From NCBI GenBank assembly GCA_030149585.1, contig JASFBJ010000010.1:1-25097 (forward strand): a DNA stretch of 25,097 nt, given 5' to 3'. The notes beneath the pieces are model-generated. The model saw nothing but the letters and a program-made list of their open reading frames with translations. It made no database searches and was not told the origin of the DNA. Shown here in pieces: positions 1 through 8,515 of the stretch. Made by a program: the position numbers and the translations under genes. Positions within the stretch are counted from its first letter, which is position 1. Each line of letters opens with the position of its first letter. The stretch comes from Desulfobacterales bacterium. GTDB taxonomy: Bacteria; Desulfobacterota; Desulfobacteria; Desulfobacterales; JASFBJ01.

Positions 1-110
1 CAGGCTCCTGCACTATAGATTATCACATAATAAATTTCACAAGGCCAGAGAAAGGTAATAGTATATCTCCGACCGATAACGCAGCGAAATTATTTATGTG
101 ACGATCTATA

Positions 111-2177
111 TCAATCTATTCGGGCTATAAGCATCTTTATTCTATCATTCATGGCATGTGTGCTGTCTACTTTTTCACACCCCTGTAATATTTCATTAAA
201 AAGAAGTATCTTATCCAGGTTGGTAAAATTATCAGTTAAATGAGAATCAGCGCTATCAATAATGTTTTCCATAAAATCAAAAAAAGCTCTTTCCACTTCC
301 CAGTTGTCGGCATTTATAACTATATCGCAGGCTTTGCTGATTTTATGTTTACCAAGGGCATTATCAAGGTTCACTATCTGTATTTGTGTTTTATTATTTT
401 CCAGAGTTGCCTGGGCAAATTCATTTTCAGGATCAAACCTTAAAGCTTTTTTAACCAGTCCATTAAAAGCCTTTAAACTTAATTTATCCAAATTATATAA
501 ATCAATAGCTCTGGTTGTCATTACAAAGGAAAATGCCTTATTTATTAATTTAGAAGGCCTTGAATTATGAATAACCCCTAAAATCTCTTCATATTTGCAA
601 ATATCTTCGGTTTTTTCAGATTCCATTGCCATGCGGGCAAACTTTTTTTCATAACTCAAAGCCCTGCTGAAAAAATTACCGGCTGTTTTAAAATAACGCC
701 CCAAACGGCTCGCTCCATTTTCAAAAAGAAACATTCCATATTCAAATTCAACCTTATTTATGCCAAAAGTAATGAACTCATTATTATCTGAATTATTTTT
801 CAACAGAGCTATTTCCTGAAAAGCTTTTTCGTATTCTCCGGATTTTGCAAGATAAAGAGCTTGAATGGCCGGGGTAAAATAACTTCCGGTTTCAAGCCAT
901 TTTTCTGAATCAACAAAACTGTCTTCATGGGCATTCAGCCATTTAAGAACTTCTTGTGATTTGGAAACCCTTGCAGCGTAAAGAGGAGTGCAAACATTTT
1001 CAACGCCCTCTCCGAGATTTTCCGCAAGGCATTTGAGCTCGGTGATAATTTTTTTTTCCAGATCCCACCAGGCCAGGGCTCTTTGACTTTCCTTTGAAGA
1101 AAGAGCGGAATCCTTTTTTTTTATTTTCTGCTCAGCCTTTTTAAGCAGCTCTTTACGGATAACCTCACTTTCTTTTAAATCATTTTTAAAATTATTATGA
1201 TTATAAACCGAGTTGATCCAGTACATGGGAAAATCATTTTGGCTGAACCCTGATTTTTCGTAAAGATGATAACCAACCTTGGCCCCAATAGTTATCATTT
1301 CAGGTTTAATCAGCTGAAATCGACTATCTGGATTTTCATTAAAAATAATATTCGCAACAGACTCAAAATCTTTCTTATCCCATAATTTTTCGATAAATTT
1401 TAATCTGGCGTATTCCAGTAGATCTTTTAGCCATGGCTCGGCGTCGCAGCCCGGAAAATTTATAATATACAGGGCTTGTTCATAAATCCTGCCGATATCC
1501 TGATTATTTTTATACTGCTCAAGAATATCCAATATCAACTGGGTCGCGATAATTTTTTTTTGCTCGGTAAGACCCTGGTAATGATTTATAAGCTTATCCC
1601 ACATTTTCAAGCATTTAAATGAGTTGCCTTCTTTTGCCAGGGCAAAACCATAATAATAAAAATCCCTGTCAAGGTTTATAGATATGGTCTGGTAGGCGGC
1701 AATAGCGTCTTTATATTTTTTTGCCTTGACAAAGCACTCTGCCATTTTATTGCAAAATTTATTATTGCCTTTATCACCTGCTGATTGGCCATAGAGCTGG
1801 GCGGCTTTTAGATATTCACCTTTTTTTTCCGCGCTTTGGGCAGCATTTTGCGCTGTATTGGACTGGTCCCGGCTTTCCAGTTCATCTATTTTTTCAGCCA
1901 GCCAGTTTTCACCTGTAATTTTATAGGCTTTCCTGAAAAAATCAAGCGCCGGTTTGATCTTCTTTTTTTTAAGATTCTTTCTGGCGCGCTTAATCATATC
2001 TTTTGCTGAAAGCTTTTCCAACTCCTTCTTGCAGACAGCTATTTTATCACCAATATCTTCTCTTCCGGATAATTTTACCACTTTTTGGTATTGTTGTAAG
2101 GCAGGCTGAAAATTGCATTTTTCATAAAATTTATCAGCTTTTGCCAGAACCAAATCAATATCTACAACTTTTTTCAT
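111..2177 (-). CDS. Tetratricopeptide-repeat protein, last gene of the Hsp70 operon
   Basis: A 688-residue, lysine-rich protein without a signal peptide or clear membrane segment, so probably cytoplasmic. The N-terminal third shows tandem helix-turn-helix units of TPR type: ADKFYEKCNFQPALQQYQKV near residue 13, a unit with KIKPALDFFRKAY near 73, GEYLKAAQLYGQSA near 119 and KKYKDAIAAYQTI near 153. Further repeat-like units (such as SGEYEKAFQEIALL) lie in the second half. It starts 17 nt after the stop of the LysM/zinc-ribbon gene, itself 3 nt behind the Hsp70 gene, so the three are probably co-transcribed. TPR proteins often dock Hsp70 tails or clients, and an adaptor role is inferred from position. 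No catalytic domain is recognised. The TPR call is firm, the function unknown. Confidence 0.8.
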   Translation of the reverse strand: MKKVVDIDLVLAKADKFYEKCNFQPALQQYQKVVKLSGREDIGDKIAVCKKELEKLSAKDMIKRARKNLKKKKIKPALDFFRKAYKITGENWLAEKIDELESRDQSNTAQNAAQSAEKKGEYLKAAQLYGQSAGDKGNNKFCNKMAECFVKAKKYKDAIAAYQTISINLDRDFYYYGFALAKEGNSFKCLKMWDKLINHYQGLTEQKKIIATQLILDILEQYKNNQDIGRIYEQALYIINFPGCDAEPWLKDLLEYARLKFIEKLWDKKDFESVANIIFNENPDSRFQLIKPEMITIGAKVGYHLYEKSGFSQNDFPMYWINSVYNHNNFKNDLKESEVIRKELLKKAEQKIKKKDSALSSKESQRALAWWDLEKKIITELKCLAENLGEGVENVCTPLYAARVSKSQEVLKWLNAHEDSFVDSEKWLETGSYFTPAIQALYLAKSGEYEKAFQEIALLKNNSDNNEFITFGINKVEFEYGMFLFENGASRLGRYFKTAGNFFSRALSYEKKFARMAMESEKTEDICKYEEILGVIHNSRPSKLINKAFSFVMTTRAIDLYNLDKLSLKAFNGLVKKALRFDPENEFAQATLENNKTQIQIVNLDNALGKHKISKACDIVINADNWEVERAFFDFMENIIDSADSHLTDNFTNLDKILLFNEILQGCEKVDSTHAMNDRIKMLIARID

Positions 2178-2194
2178 ATTATCTTATTTTTTTA

Positions 2195-3106
2195 TTAAAG
2201 TTTAATTTTAAGCCTTGTGCCGGGCTGTATTTTAACATCGGGATTAAGCTTTGCAATTAGCCCTGCATTATCTTTTGTCTTATAAAAGCGGATGGCTATT
2301 GATTTTTCGGTATCTCCTTTAACAACCGTATAATACCAGTAAATATTGCCGCTTTCTTTTTTTACCACTTTTTTATAAATTTTATCCGCTAATAAAGGAT
2401 TAACCAAAATTTTTATACTGACTCCCCGGCCGATTTTATATAATGAGAGAGATTGATTATGTTCCAGTAATACAGGAAAAAAGAATCCCCGGCCGTAATA
2501 TTTTTTAGCAATATCCCATAGAGTATCCTGCTTATCAGCCTGATAAATCCAGAATTCAGGCAAGGGAGATATCTCTTTTTCATATTGGTCAGTTGCGGTT
2601 TTAATTATATAGTTCTCTGAAATCGCTCTGGTCTGCTTTTCAAATTCTTTCCTGATATCCTCTAATAATTTTTTGTCATTGGATTTGGCTAAAAAAGAGG
2701 CATCTTTCTTTTGCTGCAAATTTTGAGTTTGAATAACCAAAAAGCGTTTTACTGAATTATTAATATTTTCCAGCAGCTTTTCCTTTTGGGCAATATCAGC
2801 AATGGTTTTTTCCATTACCACTTGACCTTTATAAATTCCGTTAAGCCTGGTTTCCACATTTTTTATCCTGTTAACTTTTAATATGGAAACCAGCAAAATA
2901 AGGCAAATAATAATCACTGCAAGTGAAAATAGATGGATTTCATGTTGAAACAGGCGTTTGGATGCGACCGGTTCCGGCTTTATTTGCATCCTGTCCGGGA
3001 AAGAATCCAGTATTTTAAAGCAGGTTAAATCCGCATTACACTGGGGGCATTTTTCACTCTGGTTATCAATACCGTTAAATTTGCATACAGGACATGCGTT
3101 TGCCAT
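2195..3106 (-). CDS. Membrane protein with N-terminal zinc ribbon, coiled coil and two LysM domains
   Basis: 303 residues in four parts. A four-cysteine zinc ribbon comes first (C5, C8, C20, C23, in CPVC and CPQC). A single hydrophobic helix follows at about 59-78 (LFSLAVIIICLILLVSILKV), then a charged coiled-coil stretch at about 85-180. Two LysM-like units end the protein: about 186-237 (DTLWDIAKKYYG) and 256-303 (YTVVKGDTEKSIAIRFY). There is no cleavable signal, so the expected topology is zinc ribbon in the cytoplasm and LysM domains in the periplasm, where this fold binds peptidoglycan. The start lies 3 nt after the Hsp70 stop with only a weak ribosome site, which suggests translational coupling. 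The neighbouring Hsp70 also carries a CxxC...CxxC ribbon. A role anchoring the chaperone to the envelope is inference. Confidence 0.85.
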   Translation of the reverse strand: MANACPVCKFNGIDNQSEKCPQCNADLTCFKILDSFPDRMQIKPEPVASKRLFQHEIHLFSLAVIIICLILLVSILKVNRIKNVETRLNGIYKGQVVMEKTIADIAQKEKLLENINNSVKRFLVIQTQNLQQKKDASFLAKSNDKKLLEDIRKEFEKQTRAISENYIIKTATDQYEKEISPLPEFWIYQADKQDTLWDIAKKYYGRGFFFPVLLEHNQSLSLYKIGRGVSIKILVNPLLADKIYKKVVKKESGNIYWYYTVVKGDTEKSIAIRFYKTKDNAGLIAKLNPDVKIQPGTRLKIKL

Positions 3107-3109
3107 TTT

Positions 3110-5425
3110 TTATCTTTTTAAATCCGTATGGATCACGCCTGTTTCTTTTCTTATGCTTTGCAGCATCGCATTAGTTTCCGGCATTATTTCAGCGATCAAT
3201 TCCGTAGCTTTTTTCTCATTATTTTCAGCCAAAGCAAACATAATATCATCAACATATTTATAAAATTTATGACCTTTTGATGGATCTGTCTGCATAGAAT
3301 AAGTGCCCGCATTTTCAATACTCATCAATAAATTGACAATTCCAAGGTCGTTAAGTATATTAGAAAGTGAGTCATAGGCTTTAACATTTTCTTCATAGGA
3401 ACCCACATCTTCTGCTTTTTCAATATTTTTAATGCACTGTTCTATTTTACTCTTATTTTTAGGAGGCAAGATTTTGCCATAAGATTCCAGAACATTTTCA
3501 GCATAAAAAACAGTTGTTTTACCTTTCTGATTTTCAGCCGCTATTTTTTTTGCCTTTTCGAGTTTTATTACAACTTTTTCATAAATATCCTTATTTATTT
3601 CTTCTGTTTCAGGGCTTATAACCTGCTGAATATCTTTTATTGCTGATAAGGCTCGATAGGTAAGATCAATGATTAAGAACTTAGTATAATTTTTCTTATT
3701 TGCCTCATTAATCATTTCTTCAAGAGAGACAAATAGTTTTTCATCAGCCTTTCCACGGGAAAGCGTCTTTGACAGTTTAATATCCGGCGCTTCTTTTAAG
3801 ACAGCTTCAACGCTGATTAAATTATTTTCATCTATATTAAGAGTAATTGTTACATTAAGCTGGTCATTTTTCTGTTTTTGATCCTCTATTTGATTTTTAT
3901 CTATTCCCAGCCAGAGATCACCTATGGATTCTTCCTGATCATTTACTATGTTAAAAAACTTCATATGAAGCAGTTTCTGGTCTTTATGAATCAGTTTGAA
4001 CTGTTCGGTGGCAGAACAGGGCAGTGGTGTATTTTTTTCAATAAACAGATGACGATCATTATTTTCAAGGCAGATATAATAATCATGCGCAGCAGAGTAC
4101 ACTATATCCAGCACTCCTTCTTCAATAATGTATTTTTCAAGATCAAATCCACATGAGCTGCATTTTTGATCTGTCTGGGCCGCCATATTGCCGCATTTGG
4201 GACATTCAATAGACTCAGCCAGCCGGTGGCTTAAAATTGCAGCCCCTTCTGCTATGGCAAGCATTGGCCTTGGATGAGACAGAACTTTTTCCTTGCCGAA
4301 TTCATTTTCCATTGCCTTGATAATACAGGGGATTTTTGAGCTTCCGCCTACCAGCAGAACATTATCAATCAGATCCTTTGTGAAATTTATATCTGAAATA
4401 ATATTTTGGGTCAGTTTTATTATGGAATCAACTATCGGCTTAATCAATTCATCAAAAGTCTCACGGGTCAGGGTCACATCCAGGTCAATACTATCGCCAT
4501 CCTCATCTTTTAATAAACCTAATACCTCCAAATATGCTTCATCTTCTGTTTCAAGCTGGATTTTGGCCTTTTCCGCGCCGGCTTTTAATTCACCCCAAAA
4601 GCGATTTTTTATAAGAGTATCCTGGCCGTCAATAAACCCGCTCATATCGTTAATGTCAAATTCACGGGCTGTTTCTAAAAGGGCATACTCCATAATATAG
4701 CGGTCAATATCCTCACCTCCCAGCCACATATCACCGCCTTTACCCTGTTCCAAAAACTGGCCTCCGCTGATTATAAGAACCGATAAATCAAAAGTGCCTC
4801 CTCCAAAATCAAATATAAGCACGGTTTTGGCATCTTCGTCCTTAATATTCTCAACACCAAAAGAGATTGCAGCAGCAGTTGGTTCTGAAACCAGTCTTCT
4901 TATTTTAAGCCCTGCCAGAAGTGCAGCGGTTCGGGTTGCGTGCTTTTGCTTATCATTAAAATAGGCAGGAACCGTTATTACTGCATATTCAACTTTATCA
5001 TTAAGTACTTTTTCTGCGTCCGTTCTGATCTTATCGAGAATTTTTGATGAAATTTCTTCAGGAGAGTATTCCTTACCCTCAATTATAACAGCCACACTGT
5101 TTATCGTACCTGCTGAATGGGGCTGCACAACATAGGAAAGTCGTTTTGCGGCAAGAAGTTTCTGAAGTTCACTATTTTGAAAACTTCTGCCCATCAATCG
5201 CTTAATTGCCGTTATGGTGTTTTCAGGATTCTGTTTTTGCCACTCCAGAGCATCTTTTCCAACAATAAATACCGGCCTGGCAAAAGGTACTTTTCTTTTT
5301 TTTGTGGTTACGCATGAGGGGGTTAAAAAATCACCCTCATGATTTTTTAATATTTCCGTATCAACCATTTTAATTGCTGCAACAGAATTAGTTGTTCCCA
5401 GATCGATTCCAATTGATTTTGACAT
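3110..5425 (-). CDS. Hsp70 (DnaK-like) chaperone with internal zinc ribbon
   Basis: 771 residues, longer than classical DnaK (about 640). The ATPase domain (about 1-400) has the Hsp70 motifs: phosphate-1 GIDLGTTNS at residue 5, VITVPAYFNDKQ, phosphate-2 IFDFGGGTFDLS, and the adenosine loop VLLVGGSSKIP. A zinc ribbon follows (C408, C411, C422, C425), then a DnaK-like beta substrate-binding region (NTPLPCSATEQF, TLNIDENNLISVEAV) and a long helical lid of about 170 residues. The usual C-terminal EEVD-like tail is absent. I chose the ATG at 5425 because it gives MSKSIGIDLGTTNS; an upstream in-frame GTG at 5437 overlaps the GGAAAGG that probably serves as ribosome site. No dnaJ or grpE is adjacent. 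It is clearly Hsp70 family but probably not the housekeeping DnaK, given the insert and its LysM/TPR partners. Confidence 0.93.
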   Translation of the reverse strand: MSKSIGIDLGTTNSVAAIKMVDTEILKNHEGDFLTPSCVTTKKRKVPFARPVFIVGKDALEWQKQNPENTITAIKRLMGRSFQNSELQKLLAAKRLSYVVQPHSAGTINSVAVIIEGKEYSPEEISSKILDKIRTDAEKVLNDKVEYAVITVPAYFNDKQKHATRTAALLAGLKIRRLVSEPTAAAISFGVENIKDEDAKTVLIFDFGGGTFDLSVLIISGGQFLEQGKGGDMWLGGEDIDRYIMEYALLETAREFDINDMSGFIDGQDTLIKNRFWGELKAGAEKAKIQLETEDEAYLEVLGLLKDEDGDSIDLDVTLTRETFDELIKPIVDSIIKLTQNIISDINFTKDLIDNVLLVGGSSKIPCIIKAMENEFGKEKVLSHPRPMLAIAEGAAILSHRLAESIECPKCGNMAAQTDQKCSSCGFDLEKYIIEEGVLDIVYSAAHDYYICLENNDRHLFIEKNTPLPCSATEQFKLIHKDQKLLHMKFFNIVNDQEESIGDLWLGIDKNQIEDQKQKNDQLNVTITLNIDENNLISVEAVLKEAPDIKLSKTLSRGKADEKLFVSLEEMINEANKKNYTKFLIIDLTYRALSAIKDIQQVISPETEEINKDIYEKVVIKLEKAKKIAAENQKGKTTVFYAENVLESYGKILPPKNKSKIEQCIKNIEKAEDVGSYEENVKAYDSLSNILNDLGIVNLLMSIENAGTYSMQTDPSKGHKFYKYVDDIMFALAENNEKKATELIAEIMPETNAMLQSIRKETGVIHTDLKR

Positions 5426-5473
5426 TAGTAAGAACACCTTTCCAAAAAATATTTTAATTTATTAATAAAAATC

Positions 5474-6580
5474 CTATAATTTTTCCAATTCATATGAACG
5501 ACTGCCGATTCCCAGATTTTCGGCATATTCAAGCTGTAGTGACCAGTCAACCCTGGGATAAATGCCTTTAAATTTATCCTCTCCAGGCCCCTGATTATAT
5601 TTTAAACATGATCCAGCCAGGGCAGGCTCTTTATTCACCAGATCCACCGAGGCCTGATCAATGGCTACAGGATCGGTTGAGGCCAGCACTCCAATATCCC
5701 GCACAATTGGAGCATCATTTAAAGGCATACAGTCACAAGCTGGGGAAACATTTGTAATAAAATTGATAAACAAAGACTTTTGTTCCTTGCCATTTAAAAC
5801 ACCAAAGGTATATTCCGCCATTTTTTCCATAAAAACCGGAATTGATGCATTCCACTGAATCTGGATAGCATCCTGAGGACAGGTGATAATACACTCTCCG
5901 CAGCCAATACATTTTTCAGAATCAATCTTTGCCTTTTCATCCTGGAGTATAATCGCCTGCTGAGAGCAATGAATCACACACTCTCCGCAGCCAATACATT
6001 TTTTTTGTATTACCTTGGGAGACAAATCAGAATGCTGAGCCATCTTACCCCTTCTGGAGGCGCATCCCATTCCTAAATTTTTTAAAGTTCCACCAAAACC
6101 GGCAAGTTCGTGTCCCTTAAAATGAGCAACCGACACTAAAGCATCTGCCGCTACAATCTCTGCCCCAATATATACTTCTTTAAAGCGCTTTTTGTTAATG
6201 GAAACAGCCACTTCACTTTTGCCGCGCAATCCATCAGCTATCACAACCGGCGCATCCACCACTGAAAAAGCAAATCCGTTTTGTATTGCAGTTATGATAT
6301 GATGCGGAGTATCGCTGCGGGTGCCTGCATATAATGTATTAGCGTCGGTTAAAAAAGGAACTCCACTGGCAGCCTTTATTTCTTTGACAATCTTGCGCAA
6401 AAATACAGGCCTGATAAAGGCTGTATTTCCCTTTTCACCAAAATGCAGTTTAACTGCCGTAAGATCCCGCTCTGCGATAATAGTGGATAAGCCGCATTTT
6501 TCCATTAGAATACCGAGCTTTTTAACAAAATTGGCTCTGAAATTGGCTCTTAGGTCAATATAGTAGACTTTGCTTACCAT
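5474..6580 (-). CDS. DUF362 protein with two 4Fe-4S ferredoxin motifs
   Basis: 368 residues. The N-terminal half and the C-terminus match the DUF362 family layout (VKLHFGEKGNTAFIRPVF, SVAHFKGHELAGFGGTLKNL, and a late DIGVLASTDPVAIDQASVD). A ferredoxin-like insert holds two CxxCxxCxxxC motifs (C195/C198/C201/C205 and C224/C227/C230/C234), each able to bind a 4Fe-4S cluster. The first cluster ends in Cys-Ser rather than the usual Cys-Pro. The reaction is unknown; DUF362/ferredoxin fusions are common in anaerobes and presumed redox proteins. A good ribosome site, GAGGTGA, lies just before the ATG. It sits 23 nt after gatB and 48 nt before the Hsp70 gene, which implies co-transcription rather than a shared pathway. 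Confidence 0.88.
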   Translation of the reverse strand: MVSKVYYIDLRANFRANFVKKLGILMEKCGLSTIIAERDLTAVKLHFGEKGNTAFIRPVFLRKIVKEIKAASGVPFLTDANTLYAGTRSDTPHHIITAIQNGFAFSVVDAPVVIADGLRGKSEVAVSINKKRFKEVYIGAEIVAADALVSVAHFKGHELAGFGGTLKNLGMGCASRRGKMAQHSDLSPKVIQKKCIGCGECVIHCSQQAIILQDEKAKIDSEKCIGCGECIITCPQDAIQIQWNASIPVFMEKMAEYTFGVLNGKEQKSLFINFITNVSPACDCMPLNDAPIVRDIGVLASTDPVAIDQASVDLVNKEPALAGSCLKYNQGPGEDKFKGIYPRVDWSLQLEYAENLGIGSRSYELEKL

Positions 6581-6603
6581 TTTTTATCACCTCGTTCCTT
6601 TTG

Positions 6604-8040
6604 TTATGGATTTGTGGATAAATGCTTTAACAGGGCCTCATTAACAATTTTTGGATTAGCCTTGCCCCTGGTGGCTTTCATCACCCGGCCAACAAAAAAA
6701 CCAATTAATCTGGTTTTGCCGTTCTTATATTTTTTCACTTCAGATGGATGGTCTTTAATCACTTTTAAAACAACCTCGTCAATTGCCGACACATCAGTTA
6801 CCTGCACCAGACCTTTTTCAGCAACAACCTGTTTTGCAGTTTTGCCGGAATTAGCCATCTCGTCAAATACGGTTTTCGCAATCTTTCCTGAAATTACTTC
6901 CTGCTCAATCAAAAGGAGCAGTTCAGCCAGACCGGCTGGTGAAATCGGCGAATCAATAATCGATATTCCCCGAGCATTTAACAAACCCAGCAAAGAGCCC
7001 ATAACCCAGTTGGCAACCTGCCTTGGATAAGGGAATTGTTTTAAACAATTTTCAAAATAATTTGCTGTTTCATGGCTTGAAGTTAAAACTTCGGCGGCCT
7101 CGGGAAGCAGCTCAAATTCTTTGCAAAAACGATCTTTGCGGGCGTCCGGCAGCTCCGGCAGCTCATTTTTTGCAGATTCAATCCACTCCTTATCAATAAC
7201 AAGCGGCAAAAGATCAGGATCAGGAAAATAACGGTAATCATGGGCATCTTCTTTGCCCCGCATGGAAACAGACCTGCTTTTTGCAGGATCCCAGAGCCTG
7301 GTTTCCTGCACTATCCTGCCGCCATCCAGCAGGATCTCTTTTTGGCGGGCGATTTCATATTGAATTGCTTTTTCCACATTTTTAAATGAATTTAAATTTT
7401 TAAGCTCAGCCCGAATCCCAAAGGGGCTGGTACCTTTGGGCCTGATTGAAATATTTGCATCGCAGCGAAAACTGCCCTCCTCCAAGTTGCCGTCGCTGAT
7501 TTCAAGATAGCGCACAATTCGGCGCATTTTTCGCAGATAAGAGCCGGCCTCTTTGGCACTCCTGATATCCGGTTCACTGACAATTTCCATTAGCGGCACA
7601 CCAGCCCGGTTCAAATCAACCCTGCTTGTGGGCTGATCAGGATCATGTATGAGTTTGCCGGCATCTTCTTCCATATGAATACGTGTAATCCCGATCCTTT
7701 TAATATTTTTTTCAATTTCAATATCAAGATAACCATGTTCGGCAATAGGCAGTTCATACTGGGAGATTTGATAACCCTTTGGCAAATCCGGATAAAAATA
7801 ATTTTTGCGGGCAAAACGGCTTTGATTGGCAATCGTGCAGTTCGTGGCAAGGGCCATCCGCAGTGTATATTCCACCACCTTTTTATTAAGAACCGGCAAT
7901 ACTCCAGGCATCCCCAGACAGACAGGGCAGGTATGTCTGTTGGGAGGCGCCCCGAATTTTGTGGAACAGCCGCAAAATATCTTGGTTCTGGTTTTTAACT
8001 GAGCATGCACTTCCAGGCCGATGACTGGTTCAAATTCCAT
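6604..8040 (-). CDS. gatB: Asp-tRNA(Asn)/Glu-tRNA(Gln) amidotransferase subunit B
   Basis: 478 residues, normal length for GatB. With GatA and GatC it converts misacylated Glu-tRNA(Gln) and Asp-tRNA(Asn) to the amidated forms; GatB carries the kinase/transamidase and tRNA-binding parts. The N-terminus has the family signature EPVIGLEVHAQLKTRTKIF, the zinc-site cysteines C23, C25, C38 and C41, and LPKGYQISQYELPIAEHGYL near residue 90. The C-terminal YqeY-like tail ends in FFVGRVMKATRGKANPKIVN. The ATG follows AGGAAAATAAAACATT. gatA and gatC are not in the window, so the subunits are dispersed. It is the first gene of the five-gene minus-strand unit. Confidence 0.97.
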   Translation of the reverse strand: MEFEPVIGLEVHAQLKTRTKIFCGCSTKFGAPPNRHTCPVCLGMPGVLPVLNKKVVEYTLRMALATNCTIANQSRFARKNYFYPDLPKGYQISQYELPIAEHGYLDIEIEKNIKRIGITRIHMEEDAGKLIHDPDQPTSRVDLNRAGVPLMEIVSEPDIRSAKEAGSYLRKMRRIVRYLEISDGNLEEGSFRCDANISIRPKGTSPFGIRAELKNLNSFKNVEKAIQYEIARQKEILLDGGRIVQETRLWDPAKSRSVSMRGKEDAHDYRYFPDPDLLPLVIDKEWIESAKNELPELPDARKDRFCKEFELLPEAAEVLTSSHETANYFENCLKQFPYPRQVANWVMGSLLGLLNARGISIIDSPISPAGLAELLLLIEQEVISGKIAKTVFDEMANSGKTAKQVVAEKGLVQVTDVSAIDEVVLKVIKDHPSEVKKYKNGKTRLIGFFVGRVMKATRGKANPKIVNEALLKHLSTNP

Positions 8041-8083
8041 AATGTTTTATTTTCCTGTGCTGCGGGCTATAATAAAGATAATT

Positions 8084-8113
8084 TTTATAACATTTTTTTA
8101 CTGATTTTTTCAA
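8084..8113 (-). promoter_or_regulatory. Candidate sigma-70 promoter of the gatB operon
   Basis: On the minus strand TTGAAA (8113-8108) and TATAAA (8089-8084) are separated by 18 nt and lie about 45 nt upstream of the gatB ATG. AT-rich surroundings make chance matches likely, so this is moderate evidence. Confidence 0.4.
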
Positions 8114-8184
8114 GTTTTTTTTGAGGCATATGGTTGGGGTCGGCTATGATTTTATGCGTTACTCTCAATCCTTTTGATAATCAC

Positions 8185-8231
8185 ATGATACATCTATTTT
8201 CGCTTTTCATGGTATGTATAATATGTATCAT
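8185..8231. repeat. Inverted repeat ATGATACAT / ATGTATCAT
   Basis: Two perfect 9-nt arms (8185-8193 and 8223-8231) are separated by 29 nt, and a further ATGTAT copy lies at about 8214. Arm spacing of roughly three to four helical turns would suit a looped operator or two half-sites. No T-tract follows, so it is not a terminator. Confidence 0.4.
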
Positions 8232-8293
8232 ATTGATTCTGTAAAGAAAAGTATAAAATCATAGACGTCCCTTTATTTTTCCGTGACAAAAAT

Positions 8294-8310
8294 CTTGTTT
8301 ATCGAACAAG
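8294..8310. promoter_or_regulatory. Palindrome, candidate activator site for the sigma-54 promoter
   Basis: CTTGTT-TATCG-AACAAG is a perfect dyad with 6-nt arms and a 5-nt centre, placed about 130 nt upstream of the -24 element. That is the usual distance for a site bound by a sigma-54 enhancer-binding protein. Its function is inferred from symmetry and distance only. Confidence 0.4.
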
Positions 8311-8439
8311 CGTACATCTTTAAGAACATTTAGAACTGCCGCAAAATTGGGCTTGAATATGTTTTTCAATAAAAAAAGGCTTTTTAAACCACTTGTATTA
8401 ACATCGTAATTAAAATATTTTCGTGGCAAAAAGCTTTTA

Positions 8440-8455
8440 TGGCATATCCTTTGCA
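8440..8455 (+). promoter_or_regulatory. Sigma-54 (-24/-12) promoter
   Basis: TGGCATATCCTTTGCA matches the sigma-54 consensus TGGCACGNNNNTTGCW, with GG and GC exactly 12 nt apart and only the CG after TGGCA deviating. Transcription would start near 8466, about 50 nt before the TTG start at 8516. The gene would then need an enhancer-binding protein, none of which is encoded in the window. Confidence 0.7.
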
Positions 8456-8515
8456 AGATAGTAAATAAAGGGTGCGACAGGGTATCTCAAATTCGCTTTA
8501 TGGAAGGATTTGGTT

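Larger units (their letters stand above)
8041..8509. other. Intergenic regulatory region between gatB and the sigma-54-driven gene
   Basis: About 470 nt of AT-rich sequence between divergent genes. I see a sigma-70-like promoter facing gatB, a long-spaced inverted repeat, a compact 17-bp palindrome and a -24/-12 promoter facing right, each listed separately. No credible protein-coding gene was found: the one long minus-strand frame (8259-8456) would start inside the sigma-54 promoter, has no ribosome site and resembles no family I know. Confidence 0.6.

Noticed and set aside
24..100. Imperfect inverted repeat CACATAATAAATTT / AAATTATTTATGTG downstream of the TPR gene
   Set aside because: The arms are AT-rich, imperfect and 49 nt apart without a T-run, so it is weak as a terminator or element end.
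7645..7998. 117-codon plus-strand frame opposite gatB
   Set aside because: It lies wholly antisense to the strongly conserved gatB sequence and is a coding shadow.
8259..8456. 65-codon minus-strand frame in the gatB upstream region
   Set aside because: It starts at TTG inside the sigma-54 promoter, has no ribosome site and matches no known family.
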